This document shows, piece by piece, positions 16,279 through 23,995 of a stretch of DNA of 45,847 bases. Source of the stretch: an uncultured Clostridia bacterium (GTDB lineage: Bacteria; Bacillota; Clostridia; Christensenellales; Borkfalkiaceae); the NCBI GenBank assembly GCA_947632195.1, contig CANROE010000016.1:1-45847 (forward strand), read 5' to 3'. A model generated the notes under the pieces. That model searched no databases and was not told where the DNA came from. It worked only from the letters and a program-made list of their open reading frames with translations. The position numbers and the translations under genes are program-made. Position 1 is the stretch's first letter; every line of letters starts with the position of its first letter.

Positions 16279-16284
16279 ATTGTA
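16279..16284 (-). promoter_or_regulatory. Extended -10 of the small membrane protein gene
   Basis: Minus-strand TGTTACAAT, an extended -10. TTGTGA 15 bases upstream is a weak -35. The gap to ATG is 6 bases, as at recX and nadD. Confidence 0.55.
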
Positions 16285-16355
16285 ACATTTTTTCTTCTGT
16301 CACAATCGCGATCATTTTTGTATAGTTTGGGTAATTTTGGAAAAAACTTCTGTGT

Positions 16356-17144
16356 ATGTCGGATGAAATGGTGTTATCTGCGGCCGAGGCTGCGGAGTTC
16401 GGAGAATTCAAACGCGCACGGAGGGAGACGGAGATCGCCTTTACCCTCAAAAAACTCATCATCGACGCTTCCCGCCGCGAGACCGACCGCGTCGCGCTCA
16501 AAAAATCGTGCGAGACTGCGTTCAGGCTGAATGCAAGCGCCCTTCTCGTGTCCCCCGTACACGTTGCGATGGCGCGGAAACTTGCGGGAAAACGCGAACT
16601 TCCCATCTGCTGTCTTGTCGGGGGCACGGGCGAGAGCCTGATGTCCGTGAAAAAGACGGAGACGAAAAAGGCGGTGCGGCAGGGGGCAAAGGAGATCCGG
16701 CTCGTGCTGTGCTATTCCCAGCTGACGGGCGGGGGGCTCTCCTATCTCAAACGGGAGATCAAGCGGGTACGCAAGGCGGTGCGGAAAGGCACGCTGACCG
16801 TCTCCCTCGAAGATCATTCCCTCGACGAGGAGGAGGTGGCGCTCGGCGTGCGTGCGGCCGTGGCGGGAAAAGCGAACGCAGTCTGCGTGCGCGGGGAGAC
16901 CGCCCTCGTCATGCGCGCGATCGAAGAGAGCGCGGGGCGGTTGCAGGTGGAGACGTCCGGCGTGGAGAATGCGGAACAGCTCCGTCTGCTCCTCAAAGCG
17001 GGGGCGGTGCGCGCCACCACGGAACGGGGGGAGCAGATCGCAGGGGAACTCTATGCCTCGCTCAATGAACGGCCCGCAGGACGGGCAAGCAGCCCCTCCG
17101 CACCGCCCGAAAGGGGGCCGCAAGGAGAGATCAAACCGCAGTAA
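16356..17144 (+). CDS. DeoC-like (deoxyribose-phosphate aldolase fold) protein lacking catalytic lysines
   Basis: A 262-residue protein that aligns along its length with DeoC: SALLVSPVHVAMARKL, LPICCLVGGTGES, KKAVRQGAKEIRLVL, KGTLTVSLEDHSLDEEE, AGKANAVCVRGE, LQVETSGVENAEQLRLLLKAGAVRATTERGEQI. However, the Schiff-base lysine (VKTSTG in DeoC) is Cys177, the second lysine (VKASGG) is Glu199, the lysine of KVIIE is Thr148 and the aspartate of EVDMV is Arg115. The usual aldolase chemistry should not be possible, so it is either a pseudoenzyme or has a new activity. The C-terminal 25 residues are low-complexity. ATG 16356 has no good ribosome site; ATG 16368 is an alternative. The stop codon sits in the loop of its terminator. 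Confidence 0.75.
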   Translation: MSDEMVLSAAEAAEFGEFKRARRETEIAFTLKKLIIDASRRETDRVALKKSCETAFRLNASALLVSPVHVAMARKLAGKRELPICCLVGGTGESLMSVKKTETKKAVRQGAKEIRLVLCYSQLTGGGLSYLKREIKRVRKAVRKGTLTVSLEDHSLDEEEVALGVRAAVAGKANAVCVRGETALVMRAIEESAGRLQVETSGVENAEQLRLLLKAGAVRATTERGEQIAGELYASLNERPAGRASSPSAPPERGPQGEIKPQ

Positions 17145-17157
17145 CTGCGGTTTTTTT
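17133..17157 (+). terminator. Terminator containing the stop codon of the DeoC-like gene
   Basis: AAACCGCAG (17133-17141), loop TAA (17142-17144), CTGCGGTTT (17145-17153), then a T-run. The TAA loop is the stop codon itself. Confidence 0.85.
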
Positions 17158-17219
17158 CTTGTATTTTTTGTGAAATTTCTTTTTCGACATTTGATTTCAG
17201 GAAAATCCCCCAAAAACGC

Positions 17220-17248
17220 TTTGAATTTTCGGGAAAATATTGTAAAAT
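17220..17248 (+). promoter_or_regulatory. secA promoter
   Basis: TTTGAA (17220-17225), 17-bp spacer, TAAAAT (17243-17248); a TTGGAG ribosome site precedes the ATG at 17286. Confidence 0.65.
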
Positions 17249-17285
17249 AGTTTGGTAACATTTTAAAATCCAAATTGGAGCGATT

Positions 17286-20252
17286 ATGGGACTTTTCAGT
17301 TATTTGGCAAGCAGCGACAGCCGCAGAAGCCTGAAAAAACTCGATAAAATGGCTCTTGAAGTCGAAAAGCTCGAGCCGAAATATCAAAAGATGAGCGACG
17401 CCGAACTCAAATCGCAGACCGCCGTGCTGAAAGGGCGGCTCGCGAAGGGCGAAACGCTCGAAGACATCATGTACGACGCATTTGCCGCTCTGCGCGAGGC
17501 GAGCTGGCGCGTTCTCGGCATGAAACACTTCCATGTGCAGATCATCGGCGGTATCTGCCTCTTCCAGGGGCGTATCGCAGAGATGAAAACGGGCGAAGGC
17601 AAGACCCTCGTCGCCACCCTTCCCAGCTACCTCGAAGCGCTCTCGGGAAGAGGGGTGCACATCGTCACCGTCAACGACTACCTCGCCCGCCGCGACGCGG
17701 AATGGATGGGCAAGGTGCACAAATTCATGGGGCTCACCGTCGGCGTCGTCGTGCCCGGTATGGACGACGACCTCAAACGCAAGGCCTACCAGAGCGACAT
17801 CACCTACGGCACGAACAACGAGTTCGGGTTCGACTATCTGCGCGATAACCTCAAATCCGATCTCCGTCTCATGGTGCAGCGCGAGCTCAACTTTGCCATC
17901 GTCGACGAGGTGGACTCCATTCTCATCGATGAGGCGCGTACTCCTCTCATCATCTCGGGCAAGGGGGAACAGTCCTCCGACCTCTACGAGCAGGTGGATA
18001 AATTCGTCCGCACCCTCACGGGCGGCTTTGACGACGACCTCAAAGACCTCGAAAACGAAAAGCGGGTCAAAAAGTCGGAGGCGGGAGAACGGAAACTGGC
18101 CAAGGCGGAAGAGCTGCAATGGGACTACGTCATCGAGCGCAAGGACAAGCAGGTCCAGCTCACCGAGTACGGCGCGGAGAAGGCGGAGAAGTGGTTCAAC
18201 ATCGACAACGTCGCCGACGTCTCCCACCTGACGCTGAACCACCACATCCAGCAGGCATTAAAGGCGCACAAGCTCTTCCACCGCGATGAAGAGTACATGG
18301 TGATGGGGGACGAGATCATCATCGTCGACGAATTCACGGGCCGCCAGATGATCGGCCGCCGCTATTCGGACGGCCTGCACCAGGCGATCGAGGCAAAGGA
18401 AGGGGTGAAGATCCGCGAGGAGAACAAGACCTACGCGACCATTACCTTCCAGAACTATTTCCGTCTCTACCGCAAACTCTCGGGCATGACGGGTACCGCC
18501 AAGACGGAGGAGGGCGAGTTCCGTACCATCTACTCCCTCGACGTCATCGAGATTCCCACCAACAAGCCCGTCAAGCGGCAGGACCTGCACGACAAGATCT
18601 TCTCCACCGAAGAGGGCAAGAAGAAGGCGATCGTGCGCGAGATCGTGGAGCGGCACGAAAAGGGACAGCCCATTTTGGTGGGTACCGTGTCCGTCGATAA
18701 GTCGGAGGAAATTTCCCGCCTTCTGCGCCGCAACGGCATTCAGCACAATATTTTGAACGCCAAGAACCACGAGCGTGAGGCCGAGATCGTCGCACAGGCG
18801 GGGAGATACGGCGCCGTGACCATCTCCACCAACATGGCGGGGCGCGGTACCGATATTCTGCTCGGCGGCAACCCCGAATACCTTGCGAAAAAGCGGCTGC
18901 GCGAAGAGGGGATCGATCACGACACCATTGAGCTCGCCACGAGCTATGCCGAGGTGGACGAAGAGACCCTTGCCGTCCGCGAACGCTATCAAAAACTTTT
19001 CAGCAGCTATAAGCAGCAGACGGACGAGGAAAAGGAGAAGGTGATCGCCGCAGGCGGGCTGTGCATCATCGGGACAGAGCGCCACGAGGCGCGCCGTATC
19101 GACAACCAGCTGCGCGGCCGTTCGGGACGGCAGGGCGACGTGGGTACTTCCATCTTCTTCATCTCCCTTGAAGACGACCTCATGAAACGGTTCGGCGGCG
19201 AGCGCATGAAGGGCATTTACGAGCACTCCAAAATGCAGGAGGACGAATGCCTCGAAGCGAAAGTACTCTCCCGTCTCATCGAGTATGCGCAAAAGCAGAT
19301 CGAAGGCAAGCACTTCGGCGCAAGAAAGACCGTCCTGCAATACGACGACGTGATGAACAAACAGCGCATGCTCATCTACGCGGAGCGCATGAAGGTGCTC
19401 AGAGGGGAGAACGTCCACGAACAGATCTTAAAATACATTCCCGACTACGCGGAGAGCACCATCCGCTCGGCGGTGAACGCGGACGACGCGCCCGAGAAGT
19501 GGAACGAAGAGGACCTCAACAAGGCGCTCGAACAGAAACTCTTGCCCGAGGGGACGAACTACGTCACCCGCGAGAAACTCGAAAAGTGGGACTATCCAAA
19601 GGCGCTCGAACGGATTTCGGCGCGCACCGTCAAGGCGTATGAAGAGAAGATCGCCCGCCTGAAAGAGGAGACGGGGATCGACTTCTCCGATGTGGAGCGG
19701 CAGATCCTTCTCCGCAACGTCGACCGGAATTGGATCGACCATATCGACGCGATGGACCAGCTCAGAAAGGGGATCGGGCTCCGCGCCTACGGCCAGACCG
19801 ACCCCGTGATCGCCTATAAGCAAGAGGGCTCGGCGATGTTCAACGAGATGATCGAACGTATCCAGACGAACACCGTCGCCATGCTCCTCAAAGTGCGCGT
19901 GGAAGTGCGGCAGCAGCCCACCCAGCGCATTATGCCGACGGCCGTTCCCATGCGGCAGGTTTCTTCGCCCGCAGCGGCAGGGGAGGGCGTTGCTCCCGCA
20001 AACGGCGCAAATGGCGCCGCGCCCGCGTCGCCCACTGCGCCCGTCAATCCGAGCTCGCCGAATTCCCTTCGCGGAGTGGATACGCAGGGCATGCAGATCC
20101 CCCGTGCGGTGGATGTGGACAGCTTAAAGACGAGCGGGTCGAGCAAGTTCAATCCCGCCTCCATGCCCAAGCAGAAGAAGATCGGGCCGAACGATCCCTG
20201 CCCCTGCGGCAGCGGGCTCAAATATAAGAAGTGCCACGGGAAACCGTACTAA
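17286..20252 (+). CDS. secA: Preprotein translocase ATPase SecA
   Basis: A 988-residue SecA, the motor that drives secretory proteins through SecYEG. Visible: Walker A EMKTGEGKTLVATLPSY near residue 100, GTNNEFGFDYLRDN, the Walker B/DEAD region VDEVDSILIDEARTPLIISG near 207, the preprotein-binding region, SGMTGTAKTEEGEF, motor domain 2 with TNMAGRGTDILLGGNPEYLA and GTERHEARRIDNQLRGRSGRQGD, the helical scaffold, and a C-terminal zinc motif PNDPCPCGSGLKYKKCHG. About 70 residues before the zinc motif are rich in A, P and G, a flexible linker. Length is somewhat above the usual 830-900. prfB follows, as often, but here 539 repeat-filled bases intervene. Confidence 0.96.
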   Translation: MGLFSYLASSDSRRSLKKLDKMALEVEKLEPKYQKMSDAELKSQTAVLKGRLAKGETLEDIMYDAFAALREASWRVLGMKHFHVQIIGGICLFQGRIAEMKTGEGKTLVATLPSYLEALSGRGVHIVTVNDYLARRDAEWMGKVHKFMGLTVGVVVPGMDDDLKRKAYQSDITYGTNNEFGFDYLRDNLKSDLRLMVQRELNFAIVDEVDSILIDEARTPLIISGKGEQSSDLYEQVDKFVRTLTGGFDDDLKDLENEKRVKKSEAGERKLAKAEELQWDYVIERKDKQVQLTEYGAEKAEKWFNIDNVADVSHLTLNHHIQQALKAHKLFHRDEEYMVMGDEIIIVDEFTGRQMIGRRYSDGLHQAIEAKEGVKIREENKTYATITFQNYFRLYRKLSGMTGTAKTEEGEFRTIYSLDVIEIPTNKPVKRQDLHDKIFSTEEGKKKAIVREIVERHEKGQPILVGTVSVDKSEEISRLLRRNGIQHNILNAKNHEREAEIVAQAGRYGAVTISTNMAGRGTDILLGGNPEYLAKKRLREEGIDHDTIELATSYAEVDEETLAVRERYQKLFSSYKQQTDEEKEKVIAAGGLCIIGTERHEARRIDNQLRGRSGRQGDVGTSIFFISLEDDLMKRFGGERMKGIYEHSKMQEDECLEAKVLSRLIEYAQKQIEGKHFGARKTVLQYDDVMNKQRMLIYAERMKVLRGENVHEQILKYIPDYAESTIRSAVNADDAPEKWNEEDLNKALEQKLLPEGTNYVTREKLEKWDYPKALERISARTVKAYEEKIARLKEETGIDFSDVERQILLRNVDRNWIDHIDAMDQLRKGIGLRAYGQTDPVIAYKQEGSAMFNEMIERIQTNTVAMLLKVRVEVRQQPTQRIMPTAVPMRQVSSPAAAGEGVAPANGANGAAPASPTAPVNPSSPNSLRGVDTQGMQIPRAVDVDSLKTSGSSKFNPASMPKQKKIGPNDPCPCGSGLKYKKCHGKPY

Positions 20253-20791
20253 GAGTTTCGCACGATTCTTTTCTCGCTCCACCCCCCTTGCCCACCCATT
20301 GAGGGGTGGGTGTCACGCACAGCGTGACGGAAGGGGTGTCACTCCGCAAATAATTGTGCGAGGAAATTGGCGTTTACACCTTAACTTAGTTATCCTCTTA
20401 TTCGTTTCATCGGACAAGAAGTTGCAAGCGTGCAACAAATTGGGTGCGCTTATGGAAAATGGCGATTTTCCAACGCGTAGTAGTTTGAAAACGTCTATTC
20501 TTGCCTCCCCCCTACTTGTTGGGGGGAGGATAGGGAAGGGGGCACCTTATTTCCTTGGCACCCCAATAGGGGAGCTGGCGAGCACAGCGTGACTTCGCCT
20601 TTGGCTCGCTCCAACAAAGGGGGGACTAAGAAGGGAGTATTCCTCAATGTCATTTCGACTAAGCGAAGCGCATGGAGAAATCCCTACCGCATTATAATGT
20701 GAGATTTCTCCACTCCTCTCGCGGTGCTCGTTTCGGTCGAAATGACATATATTAAGAACGGTGGGACAAACCACCATCATCCCAAAAAATT
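20253..20791. repeat. Repeat-rich gap between secA and prfB
   Basis: No gene seen in 539 bases. 20291-20328 holds two adjacent hairpins (CCCACCC/GGGTGGG and GTCACGC/GCGTGAC). GGAAAAT-GGCG-ATTTTCC near 20455 is a further small hairpin. 20505-20635 is a GC-rich type B relative (CTTGGCACCCCAATAGGGGAGCTGG). 20647-20748 is a clean type A palindrome with TGTCATTTCGA arms. A GGTGG-N6-CCACC stem lies at 20760-20775. No obvious promoter or ribosome site was found for prfB. Confidence 0.65.
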
Positions 20792-21889
20792 ATGTTTAAA
20801 GCAGACGATTACAGATTAAAACTCAAAGGGCTCGAAGAAATGTTGGGCGAGGCAAAATACGCGCTCGACATCGACAACCGCGCCGAACAGCTCAAAAAGC
20901 TTAAAGCGGAACAGGAACTCCCAGAAGTGTGGCAGGATCTGGAACGCTCCAAAAAGATCGCGCGCGAAATTTCCTCCATCGAGGGGAAGGTCTCTTCCTA
21001 CAACGCGGGCAGAAAAGCACTCGACGACGCCTACGAGATCGTCGATCTCATCGAGGAGACGGAAGAGGAGGATCTCATTCCCGAGCTCGATAAAATGCTC
21101 GTCGTCGCCGAAAAAGACATCGAAGAAATGCGTATCCGCGCCCTTCTTCGCGGCAGATACGACAGCAGCAACGCCCTTCTTGCCCTCCATGCGGGCGCGG
21201 GCGGCACGGAGGCATGCGATTGGTGCGCCATGCTCTACCGCATGTACTGCCGCTACGCCGAGACCAACGGTTTCAAAGTGACGGAGATCGACCGTCTCCC
21301 GGGCGATTCCGCAGGGCTCAAATCGGTCGACTTCAAAATAGAGGGGGAGAACGCCTACGGCTACTTAAAAGCCGAAATCGGGGTGCACCGCCTCGTGCGC
21401 ATTTCGCCCTTCGACGCAAATAAACGGCGGCAGACCTCCTTCGCCTCCCTCGAAGTCATGCCCGAAGTGGACGACGACGGCGAGATCGAGATCAAAGACG
21501 AGGACATCCGTATCGACGTCTACCGCTCCTCGGGCGCGGGCGGACAGAAAGTCAACAAGACGGAGACCGCCATCCGCATCACCCATTTCCCGACGGGGAT
21601 CGTCGTCACCTGCCAGAATGAAAGGAGCCAGCTCCAAAATAAAGAGATGGCGTTCAAGTACCTGCGCTCCAAATTGCTCGAAAAGCAGATCGAACAGCGC
21701 ATGGCGGAAGAGGCCGCGCTCAAAGGCGAAACCAAAAAGATCGAGTGGGGCTCCCAGATCCGCTCCTACGTTTTTTGCCCGTACACCCTCGTCAAAGATC
21801 ACCGCACAGGCTATGAAATGGGGGACGTTCAGGCGGTCATGGACGGAAATATTCAAGGATTTATCATCGATTACCTCAAAAAGTCGTGA
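20792..21889 (+). CDS. prfB: Peptide chain release factor 2, without programmed frameshift
   Basis: A 365-residue RF2 that ends translation at UGA and UAA. It has the stop-codon recognition SPF motif (RISPFDANKRRQTSF) and the GGQ peptidyl-hydrolysis loop (RSSGAGGQKVNKTETAIR), plus HAGAGGTEACDWCAMLYRMY. In most bacteria prfB carries an in-frame UGA and a +1 frameshift near codon 25. Here the frame is continuous through that region (GEAKYALDIDNRAEQL), so that autoregulation is absent. ATG at 20792 is the annotated start, but no ribosome site is visible upstream (CATCCCAAAAAATT). Confidence 0.94.
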   Translation: MFKADDYRLKLKGLEEMLGEAKYALDIDNRAEQLKKLKAEQELPEVWQDLERSKKIAREISSIEGKVSSYNAGRKALDDAYEIVDLIEETEEEDLIPELDKMLVVAEKDIEEMRIRALLRGRYDSSNALLALHAGAGGTEACDWCAMLYRMYCRYAETNGFKVTEIDRLPGDSAGLKSVDFKIEGENAYGYLKAEIGVHRLVRISPFDANKRRQTSFASLEVMPEVDDDGEIEIKDEDIRIDVYRSSGAGGQKVNKTETAIRITHFPTGIVVTCQNERSQLQNKEMAFKYLRSKLLEKQIEQRMAEEAALKGETKKIEWGSQIRSYVFCPYTLVKDHRTGYEMGDVQAVMDGNIQGFIIDYLKKS

Positions 21890-21891
21890 GT

Positions 21892-21917
21892 TATGTCAGA
21901 CATAGTACTATGCAAAA
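21892..21917. promoter_or_regulatory. Double-palindrome motif over the tsaD start codon
   Basis: TATGTCAGACATA overlaps CATAGTACTATG; both are perfect palindromes. The motif starts 3 bases after the prfB stop, contains the tsaD ATG and encodes residues 1-8 of TsaD (MSDIVLCK). A near copy lies inverted at 15505-15530. Confidence 0.6.
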
Positions 21918-22927
21918 GCTCGAAAAACCCAATCATTCTCGGAATTGAGTCCTCCTGCGATGAGACGGCGGCCGCCGTCATCTGCGGGAGGAAACTTCTG
22001 TCCGACGAAATTATTTCGTCCGCACCCACGCAGGCGCTCTACGGCGGGGTCGTGCCCGAGATCGCCTCGCGCGCCCATACCGACGCCATCGACGAGGTCG
22101 TCTCCCGCGCTTTGAAGAGCGCTGCGGTAGAAAAAGAGGAGCTTGACGCCGTCGCCGTCACCTACGGCGCGGGCCTCCTCGGCGCCCTTCTTGTGGGGCT
22201 CTCTTTTGCAAAGTCGCTCGCCTACGGGCTGAATATCCCGCTCATCGGAGTCAACCATATCAAGGGACATCTTGCGGCGGCCTATCTTGAAGACGAGACT
22301 TTGGAGCCGCCCTTTGTCACCCTGCTTGCAAGCGGCGGGCACACCGCCATTCTTTACGCCAAGACGGAGACGGAATTTGAAGTGCTCGGCTCCACCCTCG
22401 ACGACGCGGCGGGGGAGGCGTTCGACAAGGTCGCGCGCGTCCTTGCTCTTCCCTATCCCGGCGGGCCGCACATCGAGGCGCTCGCGCGGGAGGGAACGCC
22501 CTCGGTGCCTCTTCCCGTCATGCTCAAAGGGGAGGGCGGCTACAACTTTTCGTACAGCGGGCTCAAAACCGCCGTCATCAATTATGTGCACAACAAGGAG
22601 CAGAGAAGGGAGGAATGGAGCCGCGCGGATGTTGCCTGCTCCTTCCAGCATGCCGCGCTCGACATTCTTGTAAAAAAGACCGCCGAGGCCGCTCACGAGA
22701 AGGGCGTGACCACCGTCACGGCGGGTGGGGGCGTGATCGCAAACGGCTATTTGCGCGAGGAGCTCGCAAAAATGTGCGCGGCCGAGGGCTTTAAACTCGT
22801 GCTGCCCGTTAAGAAACACTGCACCGACAACGCCGCCATGATCGCTTCGGAGGGGCTGCTCCGCTACCGTGCGGGACTGTTTTCCCCGCTCTCCCTCAAC
22901 GCCGAGGCGTATATTCCGCTCCTCTGA
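21893..22927 (+). CDS. tsaD: tRNA N6-adenosine threonylcarbamoyltransferase TsaD
   Basis: A 344-residue Kae1/TsaD, which with TsaB and TsaE transfers threonylcarbamoyl to A37 of ANN-decoding tRNAs. Visible: ILGIESSCDETAAAVI, metal-binding GVNHIKGHLAAAY, LASGGHTAI, VLGSTLDDAAGEAFDKVAR, FSYSGLKTAV, VTAGGGVIANGYLREEL and the CTDNAAMIA metal ligand. About 13 residues (MSDIVLCKSSKNP) precede the usual start of the family core; the first eight are written by the palindromic motif. It follows prfB by 3 bases and is probably cotranscribed. Confidence 0.95.
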   Translation: MSDIVLCKSSKNPIILGIESSCDETAAAVICGRKLLSDEIISSAPTQALYGGVVPEIASRAHTDAIDEVVSRALKSAAVEKEELDAVAVTYGAGLLGALLVGLSFAKSLAYGLNIPLIGVNHIKGHLAAAYLEDETLEPPFVTLLASGGHTAILYAKTETEFEVLGSTLDDAAGEAFDKVARVLALPYPGGPHIEALAREGTPSVPLPVMLKGEGGYNFSYSGLKTAVINYVHNKEQRREEWSRADVACSFQHAALDILVKKTAEAAHEKGVTTVTAGGGVIANGYLREELAKMCAAEGFKLVLPVKKHCTDNAAMIASEGLLRYRAGLFSPLSLNAEAYIPLL

Positions 22928-22943
22928 CACACAAAACTCATAA

Positions 22944-22983
22944 AACCCGTCCGAATGCAAAAACTGCATTCGGACGGGTTTTT
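22944..22983 (+). terminator. Terminator after tsaD
   Basis: A perfect 16-bp stem (AACCCGTCCGAATGCA with TGCATTCGGACGGGTT), AAAAC loop and T-run. It ends only 3 bases before the ATG of the spoVAD fragment. Confidence 0.92.
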
Positions 22984-22986
22984 GCT

Positions 22987-23622
22987 ATGAAACATCAGAC
23001 GATCTATTTCAAAAATGCTCCGCGTATCGTTGCCACGAGCACGATCGCGGGAACGAAAGAGTGCGCGGGCATCATCGGCAGATATGTGGAAACGGCTCTT
23101 TCGGACGACATGTTCGGCGAGAGCACTTATGAAAAAGCGGAGTGCAAAATGCTCTCCCACGTCATCGACGGCGCCATTACGAACGCGGGGCTCAAACGGC
23201 ATGAGGTGGACATGATCGTCTCGGGCGATCTTTTGAACCAAATTATTTCGGCGAGTTTTGCGGCGCGCGACTTTTCGGTGCCCTTTTTGGGGGTGTACGG
23301 CGCGTGTTCGACGATGGCGGAGAGCTTAGCTGTCGCGGCGACATTCATCGACGGCGGCTATTGCGACCGCGTCGTGGCGGCTACGGGCAGCCATTTTGCC
23401 TCGGCGGAGCGGCAGTACCGCTACCCCTTGGAGCTCGGCACGACCCGTCCTCCGCAGTCCCAATGGACGGTGACAGGGGCGGGCGGAGCGCTCGTCGCCC
23501 GCGAGGGAAGAGGGGTCAAGATCACGGCGGCGACCCTCGGAAAGGTGGTGGATTTCGGCATTACCGACGTCAACAACATGGGCGCCGCCATGGCCCCCGA
23601 AGATGGTATAATAGCACCATAA
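22987..23622 (+). pseudogene. spoVAD: Truncated spoVAD (stage V sporulation protein AD)
   Basis: 211 residues that match SpoVAD: VATSTIAGTKECAG, VDMIVSGDLLNQI, PFLGVYGACSTMAESLA (with the thiolase-like cysteine), ATGSHFASAERQYRYPLELG, QWTVTGAGGALVAREGRG and NNMGAAMAP. SpoVAD is normally about 340 residues and helps load dipicolinic acid into the spore. The match stops after AMAPED and continues only GIIAP before TAA; about 125 C-terminal residues are missing, and no other frame downstream continues it. The ATG lies 3 bases after a strong terminator with no ribosome site. The usual partners spoVAC and spoVAE are absent. It looks like a deletion remnant; a misassembly is possible. Confidence 0.8.
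23604..23612 (+). promoter_or_regulatory. Extended -10 at the spoVAD break point
   Basis: TGGTATAAT lies right at the point where the SpoVAD reading stops. No -35 is clear. It probably drives the small gene at 23690 with a leader of about 75 bases. Confidence 0.5.
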
Positions 23623-23689
23623 ATATGCGGACAGACAGGGCGCTTCAACACAAAAAACCGCGTTGTCTGCGGGCACAAAGGAGGAAATT

Positions 23690-23995
23690 ATGCCGAAAGC
23701 GGGGGCGGGGAAGAGAGCAGGCGCAAATATCAAGGCGCCGCCCATGCGGAAGAACGCGCCGCCCCTTCTTTCCGAGCGGACGGTCGAAAGAGGGGGGCAC
23801 GAGTATGTCCGCCGCGACTATGAGGGGGGAACGGTCGAGCTTATCGCGTTCGACGAAGCGCGAAGGCTTTGGGTCTATGAAATTTATGAATTTTCGGACG
23901 TTCCCGAAATGAATTATCCCTTTGAGGAGTGCCTCTTATCTCCCGTCTTTTACGCGCGGTATCTTTCGCGCATTTACGTTTTTCCCGCCGATTAA
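23690..23995 (+). CDS. Small hypothetical protein
   Basis: A 101-residue protein of no family I recognise. The first 35 residues are basic and probably disordered (MPKAGAGKRAGANIKAPPMRKNAPP); the rest, from VERGGHEYVRRDYEGGTVELIAFDEARRLWVYEIYEF, looks like a small compact alpha/beta domain with many aromatic residues. AAAGGAGG lies at ideal distance from ATG 23690, so it is very likely translated. A TGGTATAAT box lies 78 bases upstream. Confidence 0.6.
   Translation: MPKAGAGKRAGANIKAPPMRKNAPPLLSERTVERGGHEYVRRDYEGGTVELIAFDEARRLWVYEIYEFSDVPEMNYPFEECLLSPVFYARYLSRIYVFPAD

Noticed and set aside
16374..18245. 623-residue minus-strand open frame
   Set aside because: Antisense to the DeoC-like gene and secA; no ribosome site or family motif.
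20299..20592. 97-residue plus-strand ORF between secA and prfB
   Set aside because: Runs through repeat sequence, no ribosome site, no protein-like pattern.
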